64,000 bases of DNA from Flavobacterium sp. KACC 22761. GTDB taxonomy: Bacteria > Bacteroidota > Bacteroidia > Flavobacteriales > Flavobacteriaceae. The position numbers and the translations under genes were made by a program. Within the stretch, counting starts at the first letter, position 1. Each line of letters opens with the position of its first letter. The DNA is taken from the NCBI RefSeq assembly GCF_034058155.1, contig NZ_CP139148.1, forward strand, positions 1,984,001-2,048,000, in the 5' to 3' direction. Below are positions 47,319 to 56,082 of the stretch, in pieces. The notes beneath the pieces were generated by a model. The model was given only the letters and a program-made list of their open reading frames with translations. It did not search any database and was not told where the DNA came from.

Positions 47319-48632
47319 TTATTTTCTTAAATTTTCGATAAACTCAACTACAGCGCTATGAGAAACGGCAGTTTTTTTGAAGTGAGCTTTGATTAATTGA
47401 CGCTCTTCATGAGTTGCTTCAAACTGGTTGATGATATTGTTAAGGTGCATTTTCATGTGTCCTTCCTGAATTCCTGTTGTCGTTAAAGAACGCAATGCAG
47501 CAAAATTTTGTGCCAATCCGGCAACGGCAGTAATTTCCATTAACTCTGTTGCTGAAGGTTTTTCAAGAATTTCTAAACATAATTTTACCATCGGATGCAA
47601 TGAAGTCAATCCGCCTACTGTTCCTAAAGCTAGAGGAATTTCCATCCAAAAAGAAAAAATTCCGTTTTCGATTTTTGCATGTGACAAACTTGAATATTGA
47701 CCGTTTCTTGAGGCGTACGCGTGAACTCCGGCTTCAATCGCTCTAAAGTCGTTTCCAGTTGCTAAAACAACGGCATCAACACCATTCATAATTCCTTTGT
47801 TGTGCGTAACGGCTCTAAAAGGCTCTACTTCGGCAATTTGGACCGCTTGAACAAAACGCTCGGCAAATTCCTGCGGATTTGTAATATGTTTTTCTGATAA
47901 ATCTTCAATCGGACATGAAACTTCGGCTCTTACAAGACAATGTGGCACATAATTCGATAAAATGCTCATAATTACTTGCAGATTGTCTTCTTCAGAAAAC
48001 AAATCCGAATTTTGAAATTCCTCTTTTAATGTAGAAGCAAATTGTTCTAAGCATGAATTGATGAAGTTGGCTCCCATGCTGTCTTTGGTTTCAAAAGTAG
48101 CATGAAGCTGAAAGTAGTTTTCAAGTAAATTTCTTTTGTCTTTTAAATGTATGTCCAAAATTCCACCGCCACGCTGTTGCATGTTTTTGGTGATGTTTTG
48201 TGTTTCAGAGAAAAATTTAGGCTTTATTTCGTCAAAGAAAGTGTGAAGTTTTTCGGCATTTCCTTTGAAGGTAAAATGAACTTGACCAATTTTTTCAGTA
48301 TTGATTATCGTGGTTTTGAAACCGCCACGTGTCGACCAAAATTTAGCGGCTTTTGAGGCTGCAGCAACAACTGAACTTTCTTCAATTGCCATTGGAATGG
48401 TTTTGTATTTCCCGTTTATCAGAAAATTAGGCGCAACTCCAAGCGGAATATATAAATTGGTGATTGTGTTTTCGATAAATTCATCATGAAGTTGTTGAAG
48501 CTTCTCGTCTGAATTCCAGTAATTTCTTATAATATTTAGCGCCTCTTCGGGTGTAGAAAAATATTCGTTGGCGATCCAATTAATTTTTTCTTTTTTGGAT
48601 AATTTAGAAAATCCGGAAACAGCGTTGTTCAT
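47319..48632 (-). CDS. Hydroxymethylglutaryl-CoA reductase (class II type)
   Basis: 437 residues from ATG 48632; an upstream TTG start (48662) coincides with the promoter. ESSVVAAASKAAKFW near 83, HNKGIMNGVDAVVLATGND near 268 (catalytic Lys and Asp region) and EGHMKMHLNNI near 390 match class II HMG-CoA reductases. It reduces HMG-CoA to mevalonate, the committed step of the pathway whose later genes are near 6-8.4 kb. A TATCTTTG element precedes it. The kinase gene follows after 98 bp. Confidence 0.9.
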   Translation of the reverse strand: MNNAVSGFSKLSKKEKINWIANEYFSTPEEALNIIRNYWNSDEKLQQLHDEFIENTITNLYIPLGVAPNFLINGKYKTIPMAIEESSVVAAASKAAKFWSTRGGFKTTIINTEKIGQVHFTFKGNAEKLHTFFDEIKPKFFSETQNITKNMQQRGGGILDIHLKDKRNLLENYFQLHATFETKDSMGANFINSCLEQFASTLKEEFQNSDLFSEEDNLQVIMSILSNYVPHCLVRAEVSCPIEDLSEKHITNPQEFAERFVQAVQIAEVEPFRAVTHNKGIMNGVDAVVLATGNDFRAIEAGVHAYASRNGQYSSLSHAKIENGIFSFWMEIPLALGTVGGLTSLHPMVKLCLEILEKPSATELMEITAVAGLAQNFAALRSLTTTGIQEGHMKMHLNNIINQFEATHEERQLIKAHFKKTAVSHSAVVEFIENLRK

Positions 48633-48661
48633 TCTCAATGTATTAAATAATATTGTGCGCA

Positions 48662-48669
48662 CAAAGATA
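48662..48669 (-). promoter_or_regulatory. -7 promoter element TATCTTTG for HMG-CoA reductase
   Basis: Exact TAnnTTTG match on the minus strand, 29 bp before the ATG. A TTG lies 21 bp upstream (48691-48693), a slightly long spacing. Confidence 0.5.
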
Positions 48670-48812
48670 CTATTTTAAGAGTTTTGATTGCAATCTATTT
48701 CATACATGAAAGTACGCAATCGTTATTTTTTTTAACATTTAACACTTAAAATGTGTATTATGTTTATTTTTTTTACTAAAATTGGGCTCTTTTTATATTT
48801 AAAATAATTATA

Positions 48813-50984
48813 ATGAATACAAGTAAATTTACTGCAGTACTTTTATTTTTAACTGCGGTTGTTTTTGGACAGCAGAAAATAACTGTCGAAAACATTTTTG
48901 GAGGTACGTTTCGGGCTAAAGGAATGGACCAAATGCAATCCTTAAAAAATACCAATCAATATACTGTTTTAAATGTCGATCAGGCAAGCAGAAGTATGCA
49001 AGTTGATTTGTATGATTTTGCAACTTTAAAAAAAGTCTCAAATTTAATTGACACAAAAAACTTCAAAGAACTTGCTGACGGAATTGATGGCTACACTTTT
49101 GATGCTTCTGAAAAAAAGATGCTAATCGCTTGTAATTCAAACAAGATTTTCCGTCACTCTTTCACTGCCGATTATTTCATTTATGATATCGCTGGAAAAA
49201 CTTTGACAAAATTGGTTGATTCTCAAATTCAAGAACCAACTTTCTCACCTGACGGAACAAAAATTGCTTACGCAAAACAAAACAACCTTTATATCTATGA
49301 TGTCGCTTCAAAAAAAGCGACTGCAGTTACAACTGATGGTAAAAAGAATGCTGTTATAAATGGTATTACGGACTGGGTTTACGAAGAAGAATTTGCTTTT
49401 GTACGAGCATTTGACTGGAGCAAAGACAGCAAAAAAATAGCTTATATTCGTTTTGACGAAAGCCAAGTTCCAGAGTTTTCAATGTCAATGTTCCATAAAG
49501 ATTTGTACCCAACAATTGAAACGTTCAAATATCCTAAGGCAGGAGAGAAAAATTCTGACGTTTCATTACACATTTTTGATGTAGCTGGATCGACTTCTAA
49601 AAAAGTTGACTTAGGAAATTACAATGATTTCTATATTGCAAGAATGCAATGGACAAATGACAATAATGTATTATCAGCTCAGGTTTTAAACCGCCACCAA
49701 GATAATTTAGATTTATTGTTTGTTGATGGAACTACAGCTGCTGCAAAAGTAGTTTTGAATGAAAAAGACAAAGCTTATGTTGATGTGACAGATAATTTGA
49801 CTTTCTTGAAAGACAACAGCTTTATCTGGACAAGCGAAAAAGACGGATTTAATCATATTTATGTTTATGATAAAACCGGAAAGCTTAAAAATCAAGTTAC
49901 TAAAGGAAACTGGGAAGTGGTTTCATACTACGGTTTCGACGAAAAAACAAAAACTATTTTCTATCAATCTACAGAAAATGGTTCTATCAACAGAGATATT
50001 TACAGAGTTGGTTTAGATGGAAAGAATAAAACTCGTTTAACTACAAAAGTTGGAACAAGTGCGGCGACTTTCAGTCCTAACTTCCAATATTTTATTACTA
50101 CTTTCTCAAGTAATTTAGTGCCTACGACTTATACTCTAAATGAGTCAAAAACAGGAAAAGAAATTCAAGTTATAGAAAACAACCAAGCGCTTGTTGATAA
50201 GCTTAAAAGTTATAACTTGCCTGCAAAAGAATTCTTCGTTCTAAAAACGGCTAAAGGAAACGAATTAAACGCATGGATTTTAAAACCAAAAGATTTTGAT
50301 CCTTCTAAAAAATATCCAGTTTTCATGTACCAATATTCTGGTCCTGGATCACAGCAGGTAAATAATGACTGGAATAATTCTGATGATTATTGGTTCTTAT
50401 CGCTTACACAGCAAGGTTATATTGTAGCTTGTGTTGACGGAAGAGGAACTGGCTACAAAGGAGCTGATTTCAAAAAAGTGACTCAAAAAGAATTAGGAAA
50501 ATACGAAGTCGAAGATCAAATCGATGCGGCTAAAGTAATTGGTTCTTATCCTTATGTTGATGCTTCTAGAATTGGAATTTTCGGATGGAGTTATGGTGGA
50601 TTTATGGCTTCGAACTGTATTTTCCAGGGAAATGATGTTTTCAAACTGGCAATCGCTGTTGCTCCTGTAACAAACTGGAGATTTTATGACAGTGTTTACA
50701 CAGAAAGATACATGCAGACGCCACAGGAAAATGCAAGCGGATACGATCAAAACTCACCAATTAATCATGTTGATAAATTAAAAGGTAAATTTTTATTGAT
50801 TCACGGTTCAGGCGATGACAATGTTCATGTTCAGAACTCGATGCAAATGATGGAAGCTTTAATTCAAGCAAACAAACAATTTGATTCTCAAATTTATCCA
50901 GATAAAAATCACGGTATTTATGGTGGAAAAACAAGAGTGCAGCTGTACACTAAAATGACTAACTTTATCAAAGAAAATTTATAA
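48813..50984 (+). CDS. Dipeptidyl peptidase IV-type S9 serine peptidase
   Basis: 723 residues, signal peptide (~1-20, VFGQQK). An N-terminal beta-propeller (residues ~60-470) precedes the alpha/beta hydrolase with GWSYGGFM (catalytic Ser, ~591), GSGDDNVH (Asp, ~667) and KNHGIYGG (His, ~699). DPP-IV removes X-Pro or X-Ala dipeptides from the N-terminus of peptides in the periplasm. Two POT peptide carriers follow, 26 bp downstream, so cleavage and uptake are probably coupled. Confidence 0.92.
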   Translation: MNTSKFTAVLLFLTAVVFGQQKITVENIFGGTFRAKGMDQMQSLKNTNQYTVLNVDQASRSMQVDLYDFATLKKVSNLIDTKNFKELADGIDGYTFDASEKKMLIACNSNKIFRHSFTADYFIYDIAGKTLTKLVDSQIQEPTFSPDGTKIAYAKQNNLYIYDVASKKATAVTTDGKKNAVINGITDWVYEEEFAFVRAFDWSKDSKKIAYIRFDESQVPEFSMSMFHKDLYPTIETFKYPKAGEKNSDVSLHIFDVAGSTSKKVDLGNYNDFYIARMQWTNDNNVLSAQVLNRHQDNLDLLFVDGTTAAAKVVLNEKDKAYVDVTDNLTFLKDNSFIWTSEKDGFNHIYVYDKTGKLKNQVTKGNWEVVSYYGFDEKTKTIFYQSTENGSINRDIYRVGLDGKNKTRLTTKVGTSAATFSPNFQYFITTFSSNLVPTTYTLNESKTGKEIQVIENNQALVDKLKSYNLPAKEFFVLKTAKGNELNAWILKPKDFDPSKKYPVFMYQYSGPGSQQVNNDWNNSDDYWFLSLTQQGYIVACVDGRGTGYKGADFKKVTQKELGKYEVEDQIDAAKVIGSYPYVDASRIGIFGWSYGGFMASNCIFQGNDVFKLAIAVAPVTNWRFYDSVYTERYMQTPQENASGYDQNSPINHVDKLKGKFLLIHGSGDDNVHVQNSMQMMEALIQANKQFDSQIYPDKNHGIYGGKTRVQLYTKMTNFIKENL

Positions 50985-51010
50985 TTCACAAATATTAACC
51001 TTAAATAATA

Positions 51011-52696
51011 ATGACTAATATGGGAGAAACTCAAGTAAAAACTGCGCATCCAAAAGGGCTTTGGGTATTGTTTGGAACGGAGATGTGGGAGCGATTCAAT
51101 TTTTATGGAATGCGAGCTTTATTGACTTTATTTCTTGTAAACTCATTATTAATGAAAGAAGAAGAAGCTTCATTGATTTATGGAGGTTTCCTTGGACTTT
51201 GTTATTTGACTCCAATGCTTGGAGGGTTTATTGCTGACCGTTTTTTAGGAAACAGAAATTGTATTCTTTTAGGCGGATTGTTGATGGCAACAGGACAAAT
51301 GTTGTTGTTTACCAGCGGAAGCGTTTTTGAATCTAATTTAGGTTTAGCAAAAACGATTATGTATTGCGGACTAGGAGTTATTGTTTTTGGTAACGGATTC
51401 TTCAAGCCAAATATTTCTTCGATGGTGGGAAGTTTGTATCCAAAACAGGAAAAAACAAAATTAGATACTGCATTTACGATTTTTTACATGGGTATCAATA
51501 TTGGTGCTTTTTTAGGGCAGTCAATTTGTCCATTATTGGGAGATGTAAAAGATGCAGGAGGAATTAGAGATATTCATGCTTTTAGATGGGGTTTTATGGC
51601 GGCATCTGCAGCAATGCTTATCGGAACAATTCTTTTTTACTTCTTGAAAAATAAATATGTAGTTTCTCCAGAAGGAAGACCGTTAGGTGGATTGCCATCT
51701 AAAAATGTGGCGGCAGATTTTGAAGAAGGAGAAGCGCAACAAGCAAATTTCTCTTCGAAATCTTTGGTTTTTGCAGGAATTGCATTCGTTGCTTTAGGAT
51801 TCTTTTTTCACTACGTAGTAGGTCAGAATTTAATTTATACTTTGATTTATTCAAGTGGTTTGGCGTTGGCTGGATTGATTATTTCAGATAAGTCTTTAAC
51901 TAAAGTAGAGCGTGATAGAATCTTTGTAATTTACATTGTTTCGTTCTTTATTATCTTTTTCTGGGCGGCTTTTGAGCAAGCAGGTTCTTCGTTGACTTTT
52001 ATTGCAGATAATCAAACAGATCGTCATTTCTTTGGTTGGCAAATGCCGCCTTCAATGGTTCAGATCTTCAACGGACTTTTTGTTGTAGTAATGGCTGTAC
52101 CATTCAGTATCCTTTGGGATTTCTTAAGAGCTAGAGACAAAGAGCCTATTTCGCCAGTGAAATTAGCGGCAGGATTGGTTATTATTTCGATAAGTTTCTT
52201 TATGATTGCTACTCAAGTTTCATATATTGGAACTACAGGGTTGCTATTAGTTAAATGGTTGATCTTGTTATATTTCTTAAATACTTGTGCAGAGTTATGT
52301 TTGTCGCCAATTGGATTGTCATTGGTAGGTAAATTATCTCCAAAACGTTTTGCGTCTTTATTATACGGAGTATTTTTCTTGTCTAATGCTTCAGGATATG
52401 CATTAGGAGGAACTCTTGGTTCAATTTTGCCTGCAACAGGTGATAAATTTGCAAAAGCTAAAGAACTAGGAATTGACCTTCATGCTGTTTTAAATAAAAC
52501 AATTACACCAACTGCTGAGCAATTAGCTTTGTTGGACAAACACCAAATTAGTGCTGAAAACCCAATTTTTGCAGGATTTGAAATTCATAACTTATATGAA
52601 TTCTTTATGGTGTTTGTAGTTTTGACAGGTATTGCGGCAATTTTATTATTTGCTTTGACTCCACTTTTAAAGAAAATGATGCACGGGGTTAGATAA
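51011..52696 (+). CDS. POT-family peptide:H+ transporter 1
   Basis: 561 residues, about 14 TM helices. The conserved GTEMWERFNFYGMRALLTLF near residue 22 (ExxER-type proton motif) and GFFKPNISSMVGSLY near residue 131 are POT/PTR signatures. It imports di- and tripeptides with protons across the inner membrane. ATG 51011 and 51020 are both possible starts. A second POT gene lies 5 bp after, so the two are one transcript; differing peptide preference is possible. Confidence 0.92.
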   Translation: MTNMGETQVKTAHPKGLWVLFGTEMWERFNFYGMRALLTLFLVNSLLMKEEEASLIYGGFLGLCYLTPMLGGFIADRFLGNRNCILLGGLLMATGQMLLFTSGSVFESNLGLAKTIMYCGLGVIVFGNGFFKPNISSMVGSLYPKQEKTKLDTAFTIFYMGINIGAFLGQSICPLLGDVKDAGGIRDIHAFRWGFMAASAAMLIGTILFYFLKNKYVVSPEGRPLGGLPSKNVAADFEEGEAQQANFSSKSLVFAGIAFVALGFFFHYVVGQNLIYTLIYSSGLALAGLIISDKSLTKVERDRIFVIYIVSFFIIFFWAAFEQAGSSLTFIADNQTDRHFFGWQMPPSMVQIFNGLFVVVMAVPFSILWDFLRARDKEPISPVKLAAGLVIISISFFMIATQVSYIGTTGLLLVKWLILLYFLNTCAELCLSPIGLSLVGKLSPKRFASLLYGVFFLSNASGYALGGTLGSILPATGDKFAKAKELGIDLHAVLNKTITPTAEQLALLDKHQISAENPIFAGFEIHNLYEFFMVFVVLTGIAAILLFALTPLLKKMMHGVR

Positions 52697-52701
52697 TTAG
52701 A

Positions 52702-54186
52702 ATGGAGAAGAATATTACATTAGAAGAAATTCAAAATTTTAAAGGCAGGTACCCTAAGCAATTATGGTACTTGTTTTTGGTTGAAATGTGGGAACGTTTT
52801 TGTTTCTACGGAATGAGAGGGGTTCTAGCATTTTTTATGGTTGACCAATTAGGTTTGCTTGAAGGAAAAGCAAATCTTCAATACGGTGCCATTCAGGCGT
52901 TTGTTTATGCATTTACTTTTATTGGTGGAATTTTTGCCGATAAAATTTTAGGATTCAAAAAATCACTTCTTTTTGGAGGAATTATAATGATTTTGGGGAA
53001 TTTGCTTATTGCGGCTTCTCCACATGATTTCTTTTATTATGGTATAACGCTTTCTATTATTGGAACTGGTTTCTTTAAGCCAAATGTTTCGTCAATGGTT
53101 GGCGAGCTGTACCATGAGGAAGATGGAAGAAGAGATGCCGGTTACGGATTATTCTACGCCGGAATCAATATTGGTGGAATGTTGGGAGGTGCTATTCCTA
53201 TTTATTTAGGAAAAAACTATTCTTGGAGCCTTTGTTTCTTGTCTTCGGCAGTTGTGATGATCATTGGAGTTGTGACGTTTTTATTGACTAAAAAATATTT
53301 AGCGCCAATTGGTAATTCTCCTTTAGCAAACGTTGTGCCTTCAAAAAGAAAAACATACGAAATTGCGGTTTATCTAGGATCATTGTTGGCCATTCCTTTA
53401 ATATATATTATGGTCATCAACTCTGATTTTACAGATTATTTTATGTACACAATTGGAGTTATTGCGGTGGGATATTTTATATTTGAGTTGGTAATGATTA
53501 AAGACAGAGATCAGCAACGTAAATTATTGGCAGCATTTATCTTTATTTTTGGATATTTTATGTTTATGGCAATTTCTGAGCAGTCTGGAGGGTCATTGTC
53601 ATTATTTGCAAAAGATAATTTAACGAACAGTTTGTTGTTTTTTCATATCGACCCAAATGTTGTAAATAATAGTATAAACTCTTTGTATGTAATTATCTTT
53701 AGTCCGCTTGTTGGTTTTCTTTGGATATTTATGGGGAAGAAAAAAATTGAGCCAAATACTGTAATCAAATTTGGATTCTCATTTGTTTTATTGGCAATTG
53801 GATTTTTTATTTTCTATAGTGCGAGATTTTTTGTTAATCCTGAAGGATTAAGTTCATTGAATGTTTTTGCATTAGGATATTTAGTTTATACGCTTGGGGA
53901 ATTATGTATCGGGCCAATTGGAATGTCGGTAATCACAAAACTTGCTCCAAAACGTTTATTCGGAATGATGATGGGACTTTGGTTTTTGTCAAGTGCTTTC
54001 GGGCAATTAGCGGCAGGAAAACTTGGTTCAGAAATGTCAGATGCAAATACAGGAACGACTTTAATGTCTAAGCTTGTTGCCTATACAGATGGATACTATC
54101 AATTAGCACTATATTCTTTAATTGCAGGTATTGTTTTGATTGTGTCAACTTCTTTGATTAAAAAATTAATGCAAGAAGTAAAATAG
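52702..54186 (+). CDS. POT-family peptide:H+ transporter 2
   Basis: 494 residues and a clear paralogue of the preceding gene, but without the ~60 extra residues. VEMWERFCFYGMRGVLAFFM near residue 28, and GTGFFKPNVSSMVGELYHEE near 117 are family motifs. It imports oligopeptides. The two POT genes are a tandem duplication, since both keep the same key motifs. The thioredoxin-like gene follows 52 bp later and may be read through. Confidence 0.92.
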   Translation: MEKNITLEEIQNFKGRYPKQLWYLFLVEMWERFCFYGMRGVLAFFMVDQLGLLEGKANLQYGAIQAFVYAFTFIGGIFADKILGFKKSLLFGGIIMILGNLLIAASPHDFFYYGITLSIIGTGFFKPNVSSMVGELYHEEDGRRDAGYGLFYAGINIGGMLGGAIPIYLGKNYSWSLCFLSSAVVMIIGVVTFLLTKKYLAPIGNSPLANVVPSKRKTYEIAVYLGSLLAIPLIYIMVINSDFTDYFMYTIGVIAVGYFIFELVMIKDRDQQRKLLAAFIFIFGYFMFMAISEQSGGSLSLFAKDNLTNSLLFFHIDPNVVNNSINSLYVIIFSPLVGFLWIFMGKKKIEPNTVIKFGFSFVLLAIGFFIFYSARFFVNPEGLSSLNVFALGYLVYTLGELCIGPIGMSVITKLAPKRLFGMMMGLWFLSSAFGQLAAGKLGSEMSDANTGTTLMSKLVAYTDGYYQLALYSLIAGIVLIVSTSLIKKLMQEVK

Positions 54187-54238
54187 ATTTTATTTAGCGA
54201 TTCTTTTTTTGCTTAAATTTGTATCAAAGAAAACTAAG

Positions 54239-54706
54239 ATGAAAAAAATATACTTAATCACATTGTTCTTAATTGGAGCTTTTGCAACTCAGGCGCAGGA
54301 ACTTAAATGGTATACTGATGTCAGAGAGGCTATCACGGTGAGCAATAAGGTACACAAGCCAATGTTGATGTTTTTTACAGGAAGCGATTGGTGCGGTTGG
54401 TGTATAAGATTGCAAAATGAAGTTTTGAAAACGCCCGAATTTAAAAAATGGGCCACCGATAATGTTGTTTTGGTTGAATTGGATTATCCAAGAAGAACAC
54501 CTCAGACTCCTGAGATCAAAAATCAGAACAATGAATTGCAGCAAGCTTTTGGAATTCAAGGTTTTCCAACTATCTTTTTTACAAGTGCTGAATCTAAAGA
54601 TGGAAAAGTGAATTTTAAAGGTCTTGGTCAAACAGGTTACGTTGCCGGTGGTCCAACTGCATGGTTGACTGTAGCTGACGGAATAATAAATCCGAAGAAA
54701 TCTTAA
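54239..54706 (+). CDS. Exported thioredoxin-fold protein with CGWC
   Basis: 155 residues from ATG 54239 (the TTG at 54209 is not used). Signal peptide to about residue 18 (TQAQ). The redox motif DWCGWC is near residue 47 and the cis-Pro segment GFPTIFF near 111; WxxxxxAI with SNKVHKP is the usual thioredoxin_7 start. It would reduce or oxidise disulfides in the periplasm. Two paralogues without CXXC follow downstream. A terminator closes the gene. Confidence 0.85.
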   Translation: MKKIYLITLFLIGAFATQAQELKWYTDVREAITVSNKVHKPMLMFFTGSDWCGWCIRLQNEVLKTPEFKKWATDNVVLVELDYPRRTPQTPEIKNQNNELQQAFGIQGFPTIFFTSAESKDGKVNFKGLGQTGYVAGGPTAWLTVADGIINPKKS

Positions 54707-54730
54707 AGATTAAAACATAAAAATTTATAG

Positions 54731-54764
54731 CTCCTTGCGCTCTTTGTGCAAGGAGTTTTTTTTT
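54731..54764 (+). terminator. Rho-independent terminator after the thioredoxin gene
   Basis: CTCCTTGCGC and GTGCAAGGAG pair (10 bp, one G-T) with loop TCTTT, followed by nine T. Confidence 0.7.
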
Positions 54765-54865
54765 GATTCGTAGGAAAGTTTTTATATTGGGAGCGGTTAA
54801 ATTGAGTATTTGATATTTTATTATGTATAAAAAAACACATTATGTATTTTTTGTATTAATAAAAA

Positions 54866-54895
54866 TTGGATAATTAAAATATTATGTTAATTTCG
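54866..54895 (+). promoter_or_regulatory. Promoter of the first pseudo-thioredoxin gene
   Basis: TTG (54866-54868) and TAATTTCG (54888-54895, one mismatch to TAnnTTTG), 19 bp apart, 30 bp before the ATG at 54926. Confidence 0.4.
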
Positions 54896-54925
54896 TCAAA
54901 CTAATCTAACCAAAACCAAAATAAT

Positions 54926-55378
54926 ATGACCAAAAAATTACTTTTCCTACTATTTTTTTTAGGTTCATTTTTTATGCAGGCGCAAAATCTTCTTTGGAAA
55001 ACAAATATGGCCGATGCAATTGCGATGAGTAATGAACAAAGAAAACCAATGTTAATTCTTTTCACTGCCTCAGGTGTACCAGAGAATCTTCAAAATGAAA
55101 TTTTTAAAACGCCAGATTTTGCTGTATGGTCACGAGATAACGTGATTTTAGTAAAGCTTGATCTATCTGATAATTCAGCATCTGATAGTGATAAAGAGCA
55201 AAATCTTAGATTGAAAAGTGCTTTTGGTGTAGAAGAACTTCCTCAAGTTTGTTTTGCTAGTGCATCTATTAGAAAAACCAAAACAACTTTTAGCGCTTTA
55301 GGAAAGATCTCTTATAAGCCAGGAGGAGCAAAGGCGTGGATCGCTGAATCTAATGCGATTTTGCATCCAAGTGAATAG
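54926..55378 (+). CDS. Exported thioredoxin-fold protein lacking CXXC, paralogue 1
   Basis: 150 residues with a signal peptide (MQAQ near residue 20). It aligns with the preceding CGWC protein over its whole length (SNEQRKPMLILFTASG..., LQNEIFKTPDF, LKSAFGVEELPQVCF), but the CXXC stretch is replaced by GVPEN, with about four residues missing. Cys in LPQVCF, two residues after the cis-Pro, is the only mature Cys. So it cannot work as a classical dithiol oxidoreductase. It might bind or chaperone a partner, or use the single Cys. Own promoter and terminator. Confidence 0.75.
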   Translation: MTKKLLFLLFFLGSFFMQAQNLLWKTNMADAIAMSNEQRKPMLILFTASGVPENLQNEIFKTPDFAVWSRDNVILVKLDLSDNSASDSDKEQNLRLKSAFGVEELPQVCFASASIRKTKTTFSALGKISYKPGGAKAWIAESNAILHPSE

Positions 55379-55405
55379 ATAATAGCTAAATTTCCGTGTG
55401 ATATC

Positions 55406-55440
55406 AATCCCTTTTTGTACTGCAAAAAGGGATTTTTTTG
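55406..55440 (+). terminator. Rho-independent terminator after paralogue 1
   Basis: AATCCCTTTTTG with CAAAAAGGGATT (12 bp), loop TACTG, followed by seven T. Confidence 0.75.
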
Positions 55441-55626
55441 TGATAGTCATAGTAAGTTTGATAATTTTAAATAGGTTTTTTTTTGAATTTTACATTTATT
55501 TAACTTTTAATTAGCAATTTCGATTTTCTTATTTTTTTTTGCATTTTTTTGTTTAAAGATGAACTTTTTAGAGGGATATTATATTACTTTAGTCGAAATT
55601 AACCTACTCCTAAAACCCAAATTATT

Positions 55627-56076
55627 ATGACTAAAAAAACACTTACCCTGTTATTTTTACTTGGTTCGTTTTTTATGCATGCGCAAGGATTAGTCTGGAA
55701 AACTTCTATGACTGATGCAGTTGCAGCAAGTATGGAACAAAAAAGACCGCTATTTATTTTCTTTACAATTGCGGGTGCACCAACAAAACTTCAAAACGAA
55801 ATTTTTAACACCCCAGATTTCGTTGTTTGGGCAAGAGATAATGTTGTTTTGGTGAGACTAGATTTATCCGATACATCAATATCTGATGCTGAAAAAGAGC
55901 AGAATGTGAGTTTAAAAGGTGCTCTTGGTGTTGTAGAACTGCCACAGGCTTGTTTAACTATAGCTTCTGTGCGAAAAACAAAGACAACTTTTAATTTATT
56001 GGGCAGACTGCCTTATAAGCCTATAAGCGCGAAGGCTTGGATTGCTGAGGCTAACATTATGATGAATCCAGATTAA
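55627..56076 (+). CDS. Exported thioredoxin-fold protein lacking CXXC, paralogue 2
   Basis: 149 residues, closest to the gene at 54926 (same signal peptide shape ending MHAQ, same DNVVLVRLDLSDTSISDAEKEQ layout). The active-site stretch is GAPTK instead of CXXC, and the lone mature Cys sits in LPQACL, the same place as in paralogue 1. The pattern argues against random decay: both copies remain full length and share the Cys. The 248-bp region upstream has no clear promoter match (TACTTTAG at about 55584 is the nearest). Its terminator lies inside comEC. Confidence 0.75.
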   Translation: MTKKTLTLLFLLGSFFMHAQGLVWKTSMTDAVAASMEQKRPLFIFFTIAGAPTKLQNEIFNTPDFVVWARDNVVLVRLDLSDTSISDAEKEQNVSLKGALGVVELPQACLTIASVRKTKTTFNLLGRLPYKPISAKAWIAEANIMMNPD

Positions 56077-56082
56077 AAAGCT

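Noticed and set aside
51011..54186. Reading the two POT genes as one split transporter
   Set aside because: Each is full length and carries its own ERFxFYGMR and FFKPN motifs.
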